Positions 56,604 through 64,000 of a DNA stretch of 64,000 bases are shown here, one piece after another. The notes under the pieces were generated by a model. That model was not told where the DNA came from. It did no database searches and worked only from the letters and a program-made list of their open reading frames with translations. Source of the stretch: Haladaptatus cibarius D43. GTDB taxonomy: Archaea; Halobacteriota; Halobacteria; Halobacteriales; Haladaptataceae. The DNA is taken from positions 1 to 64,000 of the forward strand of contig NZ_JDTH01000008.1 of assembly GCF_000710615.1 (NCBI RefSeq). Direction: 5' to 3'. Positions within the stretch are counted from its first letter, which is position 1; every line of letters begins with the position of its first letter. The position numbers were made by a program, and so were the translations under genes.

Positions 56604-56801
56604 CTAGTCTGACTTTTGCATTTTCCGGATTCGATAGCTCTGGAATATCAGCGGAAGTCCTAAAGAGACAATAAGAATCGCTATTAACAGAGCCTCGAGG
56701 TCTGCATTAAAGCTGTCATAGGCACCTGCATAGTATGCTCCAACCCCAGCAAGCGTGATGAGGATGCCAAGTCCAACCAAGTATCGTGAGTTGATTTCCA
56801 T
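56604..56801 (-). CDS. 65-residue membrane protein
   Basis: Two hydrophobic helices (YLVGLGILITLAGVGAYYAG, about 7-26, and ALLIAILIVSLGLPLIF, about 38-54) followed by a basic tail YRIRKMQKSD, so both ends should face the cytoplasm or the C-terminus at least. Function unknown. AT-rich DNA in front of the ATG is a likely promoter. Confidence 0.55.
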   Translation of the reverse strand: MEINSRYLVGLGILITLAGVGAYYAGAYDSFNADLEALLIAILIVSLGLPLIFQSYRIRKMQKSD

Positions 56802-57378
56802 GTGTTCTAGTACAGCTTATTCGCTATATTTATTGCTTTTTTCACGAACCATACTCAAGACATTTACCGCAAGTGATGGAGGAGAACAATTCCACACGTC
56901 CCAGTCCAACAGCCAATGCAGAGGATCGCATCGGGAATCGTGGTCGCAACATAACAGAACCACGCACAGGCGGGCCTATCCCCTCAGTGTTCAGTGGGCC
57001 ACACGGCATCGCTCGCCCGGCGCGTACTTGCGTTCGTAAACCAACCGTTCGAGACCATATGGAACATGCCCGAAACAGTCGCTCTCGGACATACTCACCC
57101 TTCAATTCCACGAGCAAGACCGCCGTTCGGTCGTCGCTCCGAACAGTGTCTATCCGACTACCGTTGTACATGGTAGGTATCGAAGCCGCTGTACTCGTCT
57201 TTCTCAACACGTCAAAACGCGCCGTCAAATAGAACCGAACCGCCGTGGTCGGCCTTTTCATCCGCTTATTTCATGAATCTTTCCAGTCTATCAACAACTG
57301 AGTGACTGGTCACCCCGGTAGGTAGACCATAGTAATCTTTCAAGTAATCTCGCTAAGAATATCTTAGTATAGGAATAC
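56802..57378. other. Stretch without a convincing gene
   Basis: Two long antiparallel frames (plus 56873-57232, minus 56842-57261) cover the same DNA, but neither has haloarchaeal amino-acid bias or a known motif; both are rich in Arg and Ser/Pro as non-coding GC-rich frames are. I leave it unassigned. The right 100 bp are AT-rich and hold the promoter of the CoiA-like gene. Confidence 0.4.
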
Positions 57379-58554
57379 ATGCCGTTCACCGCTATAATTG
57401 ACGGCGAGTTAACCGCACCTCATGCGGCCGAGAAGAGCGATTCAGCGGAGTGCCCTGCCTGTGGGAACCAGCTACGAATCCGGGATTCACATCAGAGAGA
57501 CGATTCCTTCGTTGCGCGCCACTTCTGGCACCCGACCACACCGCCGGATGGTTGTGCTGGCGTCGGTGGAGAATCAGCAGAGCATCGGAAGATGAAGTCC
57601 ATCGCCGCCTCGAAAGCCAGTTCCGTATTCGCGGGCGCAACCGTGTCCATCGAGCAGGACGTGGACGACCGACGGGCGGACGTACTCGTAGAATTTCCTC
57701 GTGAGCATAGCCGCCACGGGAAGGGACTCGCTATCGAAGTTCAGTACAAACACGACTCGAAGGATACCGAAGCTGTCGAGTCGACGTTCCATTCGAATGG
57801 CTACAGCGTACTGTGGCTAAACACGGATCACTTCAGCGACCGTGACGTGAACCTCGGCGATGGAACACTCGCGGCGTGGTGGCCGACGCAGGTTCCAGAC
57901 ATAGGCGAATGGTCGGGTTTTCACAACATCGTCACGTGGCTTCGGCAGGCACAGAGTCCAGCGGTCGAACGGGAAATTCCGTTCCCAGACGAGCTATTTT
58001 CCGAGGCCCATGCGTTGCTCTGGGCCGAGAATCTGTATAGACTGCATGACAAAGGGGACGGGAGATTTTCGATTTTCAGTACGTCGCTCTTCGATAGCGG
58101 GCGAACGAAGAGCGACATCGGACTGGCTATGGATGGATCGGGTGGACCGAGTGTGTTCATCCGAAAGACTCGCCGTGGCGATGTCGAATACGAAGCGGAT
58201 CCAAATCTATTCCGACGAACTCGAAAACTACGTCGTCTCTCGAACATTCTCGAATCGTGGGATCCAGAACGACGGCAGAACTGGGCATCGAGGCAGGTTG
58301 GAGTGGAACCTAAAGATTGGGTGGACGTGTGGGAAACTACAACTGCGATGTATCGCTTGGCCCTTCTCTGCCGAGCAGATACCGGAGAACCAGTGGTAGT
58401 CTTCGAGGACCACTACCAAGGACAGATTACGGCGATGGTGGAGCCGCAGCTAGCGTCTGCAAATATTCGGAGGGTGATTGAAGCGTGCAAACGGATTCAA
58501 GAGGTACAGAAACAACGATACAGAAACGAGAGCACCGATAGAGAGACGACGTAG
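57379..58554 (+). CDS. CoiA-like nuclease
   Basis: 391 residues. N-terminal zinc ligands CPACG (25-28) with ARHFWH (H48, H51), then GGESAEHRKMK (E68, H69), VDDRRADVLVE (D96, R99, D101) and GLAIEVQYKHDS (E120, Q122), the order of CoiA/PD-(D/E)xK nucleases. The remaining 220 residues are unassigned and include a GYSVLWLNTDHF strand. CoiA in bacteria promotes DNA uptake recombination, but most archaeal relatives have unknown roles and may act in defence or element maintenance. A broken paralogue is at 8510-9728. Confidence 0.7.
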   Translation: MPFTAIIDGELTAPHAAEKSDSAECPACGNQLRIRDSHQRDDSFVARHFWHPTTPPDGCAGVGGESAEHRKMKSIAASKASSVFAGATVSIEQDVDDRRADVLVEFPREHSRHGKGLAIEVQYKHDSKDTEAVESTFHSNGYSVLWLNTDHFSDRDVNLGDGTLAAWWPTQVPDIGEWSGFHNIVTWLRQAQSPAVEREIPFPDELFSEAHALLWAENLYRLHDKGDGRFSIFSTSLFDSGRTKSDIGLAMDGSGGPSVFIRKTRRGDVEYEADPNLFRRTRKLRRLSNILESWDPERRQNWASRQVGVEPKDWVDVWETTTAMYRLALLCRADTGEPVVVFEDHYQGQITAMVEPQLASANIRRVIEACKRIQEVQKQRYRNESTDRETT

Positions 58555-58671
58555 AACAGCGTACACCCTCTGGAGCTGCTTGAACCGATTCCGCGAACCT
58601 CATAGTATTAATAAACAGGAGGTTGTGTAGGCCAGATTTTCTCGACCTAAATTTTATCTCAATGTGTGTAA

Positions 58672-59053
58672 GTGAATCAGTGAATCCATGAGTTACTGAA
58701 ATCAGGATGCTTTGAATTTGTGACAAAAAGGATTCTGTGAATCCAATAACGAAGTGACTAACGAGGTTCATTGAATCCATGAATCAATGATTTATAGAAC
58801 CAATGAATCCAAGAAGCACTGAGCCAGTGACACAGGGAAATCCAGATATTCAGAATCGAGGAATCATAGAATCAATGATTCAAAGAGCGTGGAAAATACA
58901 GAGTTAATGAATCAAAGAATCAGTGATTCCCCATAGGCAAACCAAATTTTTAGACTTCAGTAACCTAAACTGCTTAATTAGAACTTTTAAAATCAAAAAG
59001 CACAACGAAATGTCTGACGTGGATTTATGAGTCATTGATTCAATGATTGAATT
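58672..59053. repeat. Iteron field in front of parA
   Basis: AT-rich non-coding DNA with many copies of a TGAATC-A/C-ATGA unit, for example at 58679, 58770-58790, 58803, 58861-58881 (GAATCATAGAATCAATGATT), 58907-58929 and 59030-59048. Several are inverted with respect to each other (TGATTC and GAATCA). One further copy, ATGAATCATTGATTC, lies just after the partner gene at about 60402. The arrangement suggests a centromere or operator bound by the partition proteins. Confidence 0.65.
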
Positions 59054-59965
59054 ATGACCGAGTCACCTCGTGGATGGGGCGTCGCACCATCAACCGGCAT
59101 CCCCACTATCGCCTTCGGCAATCAGAAAGGCGGGACTGGGAAAACGACGGCAACGATTAACAGTGCCGCCGCGCTGGCCACTCACGGCCACAATGTTCTT
59201 GCGATCGATATGGATCCCCAAGCGGACATGACAAAAGGACTTGGGCTAGGTCCGGGCGACGACAACGACCCGTCGAGCCCGAAGAACGACCTGCCAAACA
59301 CACTCATCACCGACGACGCAAATCTCCTAGACGTTCTCGTCGACAATCCACGCACGCACGACACGAGCCTTTCGGAGATCGTAATCGAGGCCGACGAGTA
59401 CGACCACCTGAACTTCGACCTGGCTCCCAGCCACAAGGACATGGGTCTCGCACGAGATTGGATGGACGATGCGAACGCCCGTCTTTCGTTGAAACTTGCC
59501 CTCGAAGAGTTGGTCGAGGATGGATACGACTATGATTTCATCCTCATCGATTGTCCCCCCGACCTCTCAGTTATGACAGACGCAGCGTTCATCGCAGCTC
59601 AGAACGTCTTTCTGGCAGCACAAACTCAAGCCACATCACGAGACGCTCTGGACGACCTCTGGGACCAGCTGGAGTCCATTGAAGACAATCAGCAGATCGA
59701 GATTGCAATCGTCGGGCTTCTAGCGAATATGTACCGTGACGATGGTCAGTCCCAAAAGTTCCTGAACGCGTTCGACGAGTCGTTCGCCTCAATGGCACCG
59801 ATTTTCAAACTCCCAATGCGGGTGGCGATACAGCGCGCGTGGGACAACGGACGAGATATCTTCGAATGGGAGGACGCAAACGACCAAGGCGTAGAGCGTG
59901 ACCTCTTCCTAGAAGTCGCAGAGACGATGGAGCGAGCGTTCGACAAAGCACAGGTGGAGGCATAG
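59054..59965 (+). CDS. parA: ParA-type partition ATPase
   Basis: 303 residues. The deviant Walker A is QKGGTGKTT (24-32), followed by AIDMDPQADMTKGLGLG and, later, FILIDCPPDLSV, as in ParA/Soj/SopA. It drives active segregation of the replicon. The partner gene starts 1 bp after its stop. An iteron field upstream is the likely centromere, and an autoregulatory role at this site is common in such cassettes. Confidence 0.92.
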   Translation: MTESPRGWGVAPSTGIPTIAFGNQKGGTGKTTATINSAAALATHGHNVLAIDMDPQADMTKGLGLGPGDDNDPSSPKNDLPNTLITDDANLLDVLVDNPRTHDTSLSEIVIEADEYDHLNFDLAPSHKDMGLARDWMDDANARLSLKLALEELVEDGYDYDFILIDCPPDLSVMTDAAFIAAQNVFLAAQTQATSRDALDDLWDQLESIEDNQQIEIAIVGLLANMYRDDGQSQKFLNAFDESFASMAPIFKLPMRVAIQRAWDNGRDIFEWEDANDQGVERDLFLEVAETMERAFDKAQVEA

Positions 59966-59966
59966 T

Positions 59967-60404
59967 ATGCCTCGAGGAATGGACGAGCGATTCGAGAACC
60001 CCTCCGACGAAGTAGAAGAGGAGGACGCAATCACGGACGAAGAGACCGCAGAATCGCCGTCGGAATCAGAAGAACCCCGCCGTGAAACTGCAGGAACCGA
60101 GCAACACAAGACTACCTCTACGACCGATACTGACTCGTCGACTGCCGAGCCAGAGCAAACAGACGACGAACCGTTGAATATCCGCGAGGATTGGGATTCA
60201 GCTACGATATACGTCGAACCGGAGCAGAGTGAAGACATCGAGATCACATTCACCCGCCTCAAGAAACAGCTGAAACGCGAGAACACCACGCTGGAGAAGA
60301 ACAAACACTTCTATCGCGGTGTTTTCGAAGTGGCGTTTGGTGAACATCAGGAAGAAACGAAGGAAAAGATTCGCGAACTAGCAAAGGAAGACAACGATCA
60401 ATGA
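59967..60404 (+). CDS. Partition partner protein (ParB-like, haloarchaeal type)
   Basis: 145 residues. The first 70 are acidic and disordered-looking (Glu/Ser/Thr-rich). The C-terminal part (TFTRLKKQLKRENTTLEKNK and EVAFGEHQEETKEKI) is helical and basic and should bind DNA, in the manner of small ribbon-helix-helix or helical partners. It lacks the HTH and Srx folds of true ParB. Adjacent to parA and followed by a copy of the iteron. Confidence 0.65.
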   Translation: MPRGMDERFENPSDEVEEEDAITDEETAESPSESEEPRRETAGTEQHKTTSTTDTDSSTAEPEQTDDEPLNIREDWDSATIYVEPEQSEDIEITFTRLKKQLKRENTTLEKNKHFYRGVFEVAFGEHQEETKEKIRELAKEDNDQ

Positions 60405-60578
60405 ATCATTGATTCACAGAACCACAGATATTATGAGCCTGACATCTCCATGAGATTCGCAGTATCGACTCTCCATTACTCCTTTGGAAGTCAGGATTAA
60501 TTGTCACCCATATATTATTGAGTTAATAGCGGCTTCGCTGCTTTCTTCTGAATATCGGTGGCTCGAAATCCCAGAGGG

Positions 60579-60701
60579 TCACCCCTATCGATTTGTTGTG
60601 TGAAAAACCACCAAGACGTATAGAGACACCTCTATCGACTTGTTCATATCAATGAGGGAGCTGGGGTCACCGACAACGCCCACACCCCTATCGATTTGTT
60701 C
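60579..60701. repeat. Three origin-recognition boxes left of orc1
   Basis: Boxes at 60579-60598 (CACCCCTATCGATTTGTT), 60627-60645 (CACCTCTATCGACTTGTTC) and 60683-60701 (CACCCCTATCGATTTGTTC), all in the same orientation and close behind the 3' end of orc1. They match the boxes on the other side of the gene. Confidence 0.85.
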
Positions 60702-60711
60702 GAGAAACACG

Positions 60712-62049
60712 TTACTGTCTGAGCTGTGCGTTCACGATGGTGCGGAGTTCGTCATCGTGGACGTCATCTAGGCGCGAATCTTCCCGAAGCGTCTCGATGA
60801 TGGTTTCCGGGTTTTCACCAAACGTGAACTCAAGATAGCTGCCCGAGTGTGGCCCTTGGCTCTTCCGTTCTGTCTCAACCAACGAATACGTCGTGAGTTC
60901 CTTCATCTTATTCACGTACGTCTCCTGGTGGTACTGATCCGAACTAAGGGTACCTGTTAGGTACTGATATACTCGGTACCCGGTCGGGCTTTTCGCTGCA
61001 CCAGTTCCGGTTTCACGTGCCACAGCCGCAGTCGCGAAAAGACAGAGCTTCTTCTGCGTGCTAATCCCACGAGTTACCTCTAACACGCGGTTTTTCTCAA
61101 CCTTATCTTGAGCTTCTCGAACGTGCTCCTCACGGACTTTGTCCGCGCCTGTTCTTTCTGCAATCGATCCCGCTGTTCGCATCAGATCGATCGCCTTCCG
61201 TGCGTCCCCATTGGTTTGTGCGGCGAATGCTGCTGCGAGCGGGATGACATCATCACTGAGTGCATCCTCGTGGAAAGCATCTTCTCGGGCCTGGAGAATT
61301 TCCCGGAGTTGATTGGCGTCGTAGTCGCTGAAGTGGACATCTTCAGGAGTAAACGAACTGAGAGCACGGCTACCGACGCTCTCCATCATCTTCGTATCGT
61401 TAGTAATGGCGGTTACGGAGACCTGAGCATTGATCTCATCGGTGCTTCCAGCACGAGAGAGCTGATAGAGAAGGCGGGAGAAAGCTGGCTCATCCTTATC
61501 GCGACGACCGACAAGCATATCGAGTTCATCGAGGATGAACACGACGGTATCGTAGTGTTCGTTGATGAGACGATAGAGTTCGCGCCATTTTTTCTTGTTT
61601 GGAATGCCGTGTTCGGGAACGTCGACAGTCGTTCCGATGTCGTTCGCCACCTTTCGGACAAGTTCATAGACGGTTGCACCGAGGGTACCTACATTCTGGC
61701 AGTTCATCTGGATGACGCCAAACCGAATATCGCGACTTTCGCAAAGTTCGACGATGTTTTGACAGACGGCGTTAATGATCAGAGATTTCCCGGTTCCAGA
61801 CGGTCCATAGAGGAGGAGATTCGGTGGCCGCTCGTTACTAATCGCGACGCGAAGATGCTGAGTAATATCGGTGAGCTGTGTATCACGACCGACGATCCGT
61901 TCCTCATCGACGATCTCGTTCGGTTCAAGCAGAGAACGGTTCTTGATGAGACTCGCTGTTTCCTCCTGTTCGAGGATGAGATCTTTAATCGAACCCGTGG
62001 ACTTGGGGGTTCCCTCGGAACCAGGATTCGGTGGCATGCCGGATTCCAC
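60712..62049 (-). CDS. orc1: Replication initiator Orc1/Cdc6
   Basis: 445 residues. Walker A is YGPSGTGKSL (82-89), Walker B VFILDELDML (D164-D167), sensor 1 VTAITNDTK, sensor 2 region GDARKAIDLM, and a C-terminal winged helix (about 340-440, with the GPHSGSYLEF wing). Binds the boxes on both sides to open the origin and load MCM. The initiator gene next to a repeat cluster defines this region as the replication origin of the replicon. It may bind its own upstream boxes and so autoregulate. Confidence 0.93.
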   Translation of the reverse strand: MESGMPPNPGSEGTPKSTGSIKDLILEQEETASLIKNRSLLEPNEIVDEERIVGRDTQLTDITQHLRVAISNERPPNLLLYGPSGTGKSLIINAVCQNIVELCESRDIRFGVIQMNCQNVGTLGATVYELVRKVANDIGTTVDVPEHGIPNKKKWRELYRLINEHYDTVVFILDELDMLVGRRDKDEPAFSRLLYQLSRAGSTDEINAQVSVTAITNDTKMMESVGSRALSSFTPEDVHFSDYDANQLREILQAREDAFHEDALSDDVIPLAAAFAAQTNGDARKAIDLMRTAGSIAERTGADKVREEHVREAQDKVEKNRVLEVTRGISTQKKLCLFATAAVARETGTGAAKSPTGYRVYQYLTGTLSSDQYHQETYVNKMKELTTYSLVETERKSQGPHSGSYLEFTFGENPETIIETLREDSRLDDVHDDELRTIVNAQLRQ

Positions 62050-62069
62050 TCTATCAGGATACTAAAAGA

Positions 62070-62734
62070 TTCCCCTGTCGATTTCTTTTCTATAAGTATG
62101 GCGTTCAGAGGTAGGGTTTGAGAGGGTTAGACCGTTATCTACCTTGACCTCCGACGATTTGTTAGGAAGTTCTCGTCTGGACAGATTCACGAGAAGTTCA
62201 GCACACCCTCTCACCTCTATCGATTTGTTCTAACCACAAAGGAGGGGAGGGTGGCAGAATTTTCGAACGGATTACTATCGCATCTACGCCACGATTAACG
62301 CAGAGCTGAGAACCGTCGTCTCTATTCTCTTTTTCTTCTTTCTAGTACTAGCTTATAGCTAGCTAGAAGAACGCACCTCTATCGATTTGTTCTATACGCC
62401 TGTTGTCTGCCGAATTTGGTAGTGTTGCAGTTGATAAATACGGCGACAATCGAAGGCCGATTTCTGGTGTGCTTTCCTCTCGTGGATTCCCAGTGATCTA
62501 CTCCCTTCCCACGCCCTTTTTCGCCAGAACAAATCGATAGGGGTGTGGGTGTGGTTTTTGGGCTACCGTCACGATATATCCGTCTACCATGTCTGGAGAG
62601 TTGCTATTCTCGATTTCGGCATTTTCTCTTTATCGGTTCTCTCGTATCCATCCATGGATTCCTCCCCGATGAACAAATCGATAGAGGTGACTCTCTGTCT
62701 GCAGGTGGTTTCGGTGAACAAGTCGATAGGGGTG
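62070..62734. other. Replication origin: mirror-image origin-recognition boxes around an AT-rich core
   Basis: Boxes in the forward sense are at 62070-62090 (weak), 62212-62230 and 62374-62392 (CACCTCTATCGATTTGTTC); boxes in the reverse sense are at 62527-62545 (GAACAAATCGATAGGGGTG), 62671-62689 and 62716-62734. The change of direction brackets 62393-62526; a pyrimidine- and AT-rich stretch with TAGCTATAAGC-type palindromes lies at about 62320-62370. This is the usual layout of a haloarchaeal Orc1-dependent origin. No gene is seen in this stretch. Confidence 0.85.
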
Positions 62735-62745
62735 CGTCTTTCCAG

Positions 62746-63069
62746 CTACTCGTCCGGATTAACTAGTCCTTTGTATTTTGATTTGACACACTCTCCCTCT
62801 CGCCACTGCCAGTAGTAGTAGCGATTGTCGTTGATCTCTTTGATCGTGATCGTCGCTTTCGAAGGGACGTCATCGGGAAGGTCGTCGGGGCGGTCTTCGA
62901 TCTCATCTTCGTCGTTTTCTTCTGTGAGGCGGGCTTCACGTTCCTGGTACTCGGCGAGTTCCTCAGCATAACGCGCAACATGCCGGAGCCTATCAGACGA
63001 ATAGTCGTTGAGTGTGTTGATGAGGTTGGTGGGAAGTTCCGATGGCGACGTCGGTGGTTCGTAAGACAT
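62746..63069 (-). CDS. DUF6788-like small protein
   Basis: 107 residues from ATG 63069 (MSYEPPTSPSELP); the frame opens a little earlier. An acidic middle (DEIEDRPDDLPDDVP) is followed by RYYYWQWREGECVKSKYKG, the conserved end of DUF6788-type archaeal proteins, whose function is unknown. It may bind DNA. The paired TTAACCAACA inverted repeat lies directly upstream (63084-63124), so the gene is probably under specific control, perhaps of its own product. Located next to the origin. Confidence 0.65.
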   Translation of the reverse strand: MSYEPPTSPSELPTNLINTLNDYSSDRLRHVARYAEELAEYQEREARLTEENDEDEIEDRPDDLPDDVPSKATITIKEINDNRYYYWQWREGECVKSKYKGLVNPDE

Positions 63070-63083
63070 GGGCCCAGTCTGTA

Positions 63084-63124
63084 TTAACCAACACAAACGC
63101 TAGATGCATATCCCTGTTGGTTAA
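63084..63124. repeat. Inverted repeat TTAACCAACA, copy 1
   Basis: TTAACCAACA (63084-63093) and its exact complement TGTTGGTTAA (63115-63124), 21 bp apart, so centres are about three helical turns apart. Directly upstream of the DUF6788-like gene. Confidence 0.8.
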
Positions 63125-63226
63125 ACTCGTAACCCACAATTCTCAATCGTACTTCAGTAGCTGTAACACAAAACGCGGTTGACGATCACCCGAGTAACCG
63201 GGCGAAGGTGGTGAGCCGAACTGTAG

Positions 63227-63268
63227 TTAACCAACAAAATCTGAGAAACTTGCTTGTCTGTTGGTTAA
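63227..63268. repeat. Inverted repeat TTAACCAACA, copy 2
   Basis: The same perfect 10-bp arms at 63227-63236 and 63259-63268 with 22 bp between them. It faces a region with no gene that I can recognise (63125-63588). Confidence 0.8.
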
Positions 63269-63473
63269 ATCCATTTCTGCCTACTTTATTCGTGCTGAAC
63301 TAACCGCGGAGTAGCGCGTACACATCAACATAGGGCAGCGAGGCAGTGAGGGCACAATAGCCGGGCCCTGATGGGCGAAAACAAAGAGAAAGACCGGCAA
63401 CTGCTCGAAGTCTTGGACAGATACCTGTAGCCCCACTTCGGACCCAGTAGTCCGATATCTAACCGCGAGAAGG

Positions 63474-63502
63474 CCGCGCCCCCGGCAGAACCCCGGGCGC
63501 GG
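63474..63502. terminator. GC-rich hairpin, possible terminator
   Basis: CCGCGCCC and GGGCGCGG are perfect 8-bp arms around a 13-base loop, followed on the plus strand by TAGTTCTTTATT. The strength and the following T-rich run fit a transcription terminator; it could also be an insertion-element end. Confidence 0.45.
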
Positions 63503-63588
63503 TAGTTCTTTATTGGACCACGTTACCGCCGTTGATGTCGTGGTGATCGATACAGATTCAAGATCGATAGAGCCTTCTTGAATTGGGC

Positions 63589-63759
63589 TTATGCCCAGTC
63601 TGCCGGAACTGGGACCTTCAGGCCGGAAAGGCCTGCTGCGATTATGCCCAAAATCCAGAAGTTGCCGGTGTATATCGCAACAGCGAGTATCACCGTCAAG
63701 AGCAACCACTTCGGGTTGCGTAAATGCTCCAGAGCGATGTTAGATATATTTTCAGACAT
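63589..63759 (-). CDS. 56-residue membrane protein
   Basis: Read directly: starts MSENISNIALEHLRNPKWLL and ends GLKVPVPADWA. One or two hydrophobic helices (LLLTVILAVAIYTGNFWILG, about 19-38, and IIAAGLSGL). No family recognised. An AT-rich run precedes the ATG. A longer plus-strand frame over the same DNA has no sensible content. Confidence 0.5.
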   Translation of the reverse strand: MSENISNIALEHLRNPKWLLLTVILAVAIYTGNFWILGIIAAGLSGLKVPVPADWA

Positions 63760-64000
63760 TGTTCTAAGATTCTGTTCTGCGGGTCTCGGTCAGAGAGAGG
63801 AGATATCGTCATTGACCCGTGGGTGAATATTATCGGATGGGTATTTCAGTTTTCTCAAGACAATTCAGCCGAGAAGGACGTTGATCTGCGTCGACATTCT
63901 GCAGTACGGGCCAAGGTTTTGATTAGTTCGAGAACTGGTCGGTCTGTACTTACTGACTCAATTAGCTCACGTTAAGTGTCGAACCGACGGCCAATACGCG
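63760..64000. other. Right edge of window, no gene assigned
   Basis: A plus-strand frame to 63975 contains IDPWVNIIGWVFQFSQD but no clear start or family, and could be a fragment. Nothing else is visible. Confidence 0.3.

Noticed and set aside
56842-57261. Antiparallel ORFs on both strands as genes
   Set aside because: Neither shows acidic residue bias, a motif or a promoter; they look like chance open frames in GC-rich DNA.
1-64000. tRNA genes as integrase attachment sites
   Set aside because: No cloverleaf or GGTTCGAAT-type T-arm with matching acceptor stem was found by eye near either recombinase; a covariance-model scan would be decisive.

Overview
The window is about 64 kb of haloarchaeal (class Halobacteria) DNA, most likely part of a megaplasmid or secondary replicon. 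The proteins are acidic, most genes are GC-rich, many mRNAs look leaderless, TATA boxes are archaeal, and the right end carries a ParA/partner cassette plus an Orc1/Cdc6 gene ringed by repeated origin-recognition boxes. No rRNA or tRNA gene was seen. The gene content is almost entirely accessory: defence, mobile-element and replication functions.

Left third (1-26 kb). The window opens inside an Eco57I-type adenine methyltransferase, followed by a tyrosine recombinase, two Tat-exported proteins (one a trypsin-like protease in an AT-rich island), a frameshifted P-loop NTPase and a broken CoiA-like nuclease. At 11.1-15.9 kb lies a compact archaeal CBASS operon: a CD-NTase, one polypeptide carrying E2, E1 and JAB domains (Cap2 plus Cap3), and a TIR-SAVED effector. 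A membrane protein is divergent to it and a ParB-fold protein lies downstream. Then come a second recombinase, a decayed IS4-like transposase, two citrate synthase paralogues (the first fused to a winged helix-turn-helix, the second with its catalytic Asp replaced by Glu), a KAP P-loop NTPase and a DUF2971-like protein.

Middle (26-37 kb). An MCM homologue has lost Walker A, Walker B, sensor 1 and the arginine finger. It is followed by a Cdc48/PAN-like AAA ATPase, a DUF6414-like protein and a membrane HExxH metalloprotease, then a beta-CASP nuclease, a RadA paralogue with an Arg in place of the Walker A Lys, and several small proteins.

CRISPR region (37.6-55.8 kb). This is a complete type I-D system. 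The operon, read leftward, is small ORF, cas10d, csc2, csc1, cas3 helicase, cas4, cas1, cas2, with cas6 and the CARF regulator csa3 upstream. Two arrays (25 repeats leftward; 71 good plus 7 decayed repeats rightward) have homologous leaders next to the cas genes and share an identical spacer. The most interesting element is in the gap between cas6 and the operon: a repeat-derived handle is followed by 15 bases that match, with one mismatch exactly at position 6, a site next to a GTG motif and directly upstream of the operon TATA box. I read it as a natural crRNA-like RNA (CreR/CreA type) by which the I-D effector represses its own genes.

Right end (55.8-64 kb). Small hypothetical genes, an intact CoiA-like nuclease, an iteron field in front of parA and the parB-like gene, orc1 with nine origin boxes in mirror-image arrangement, and small orphan genes with paired inverted repeats.
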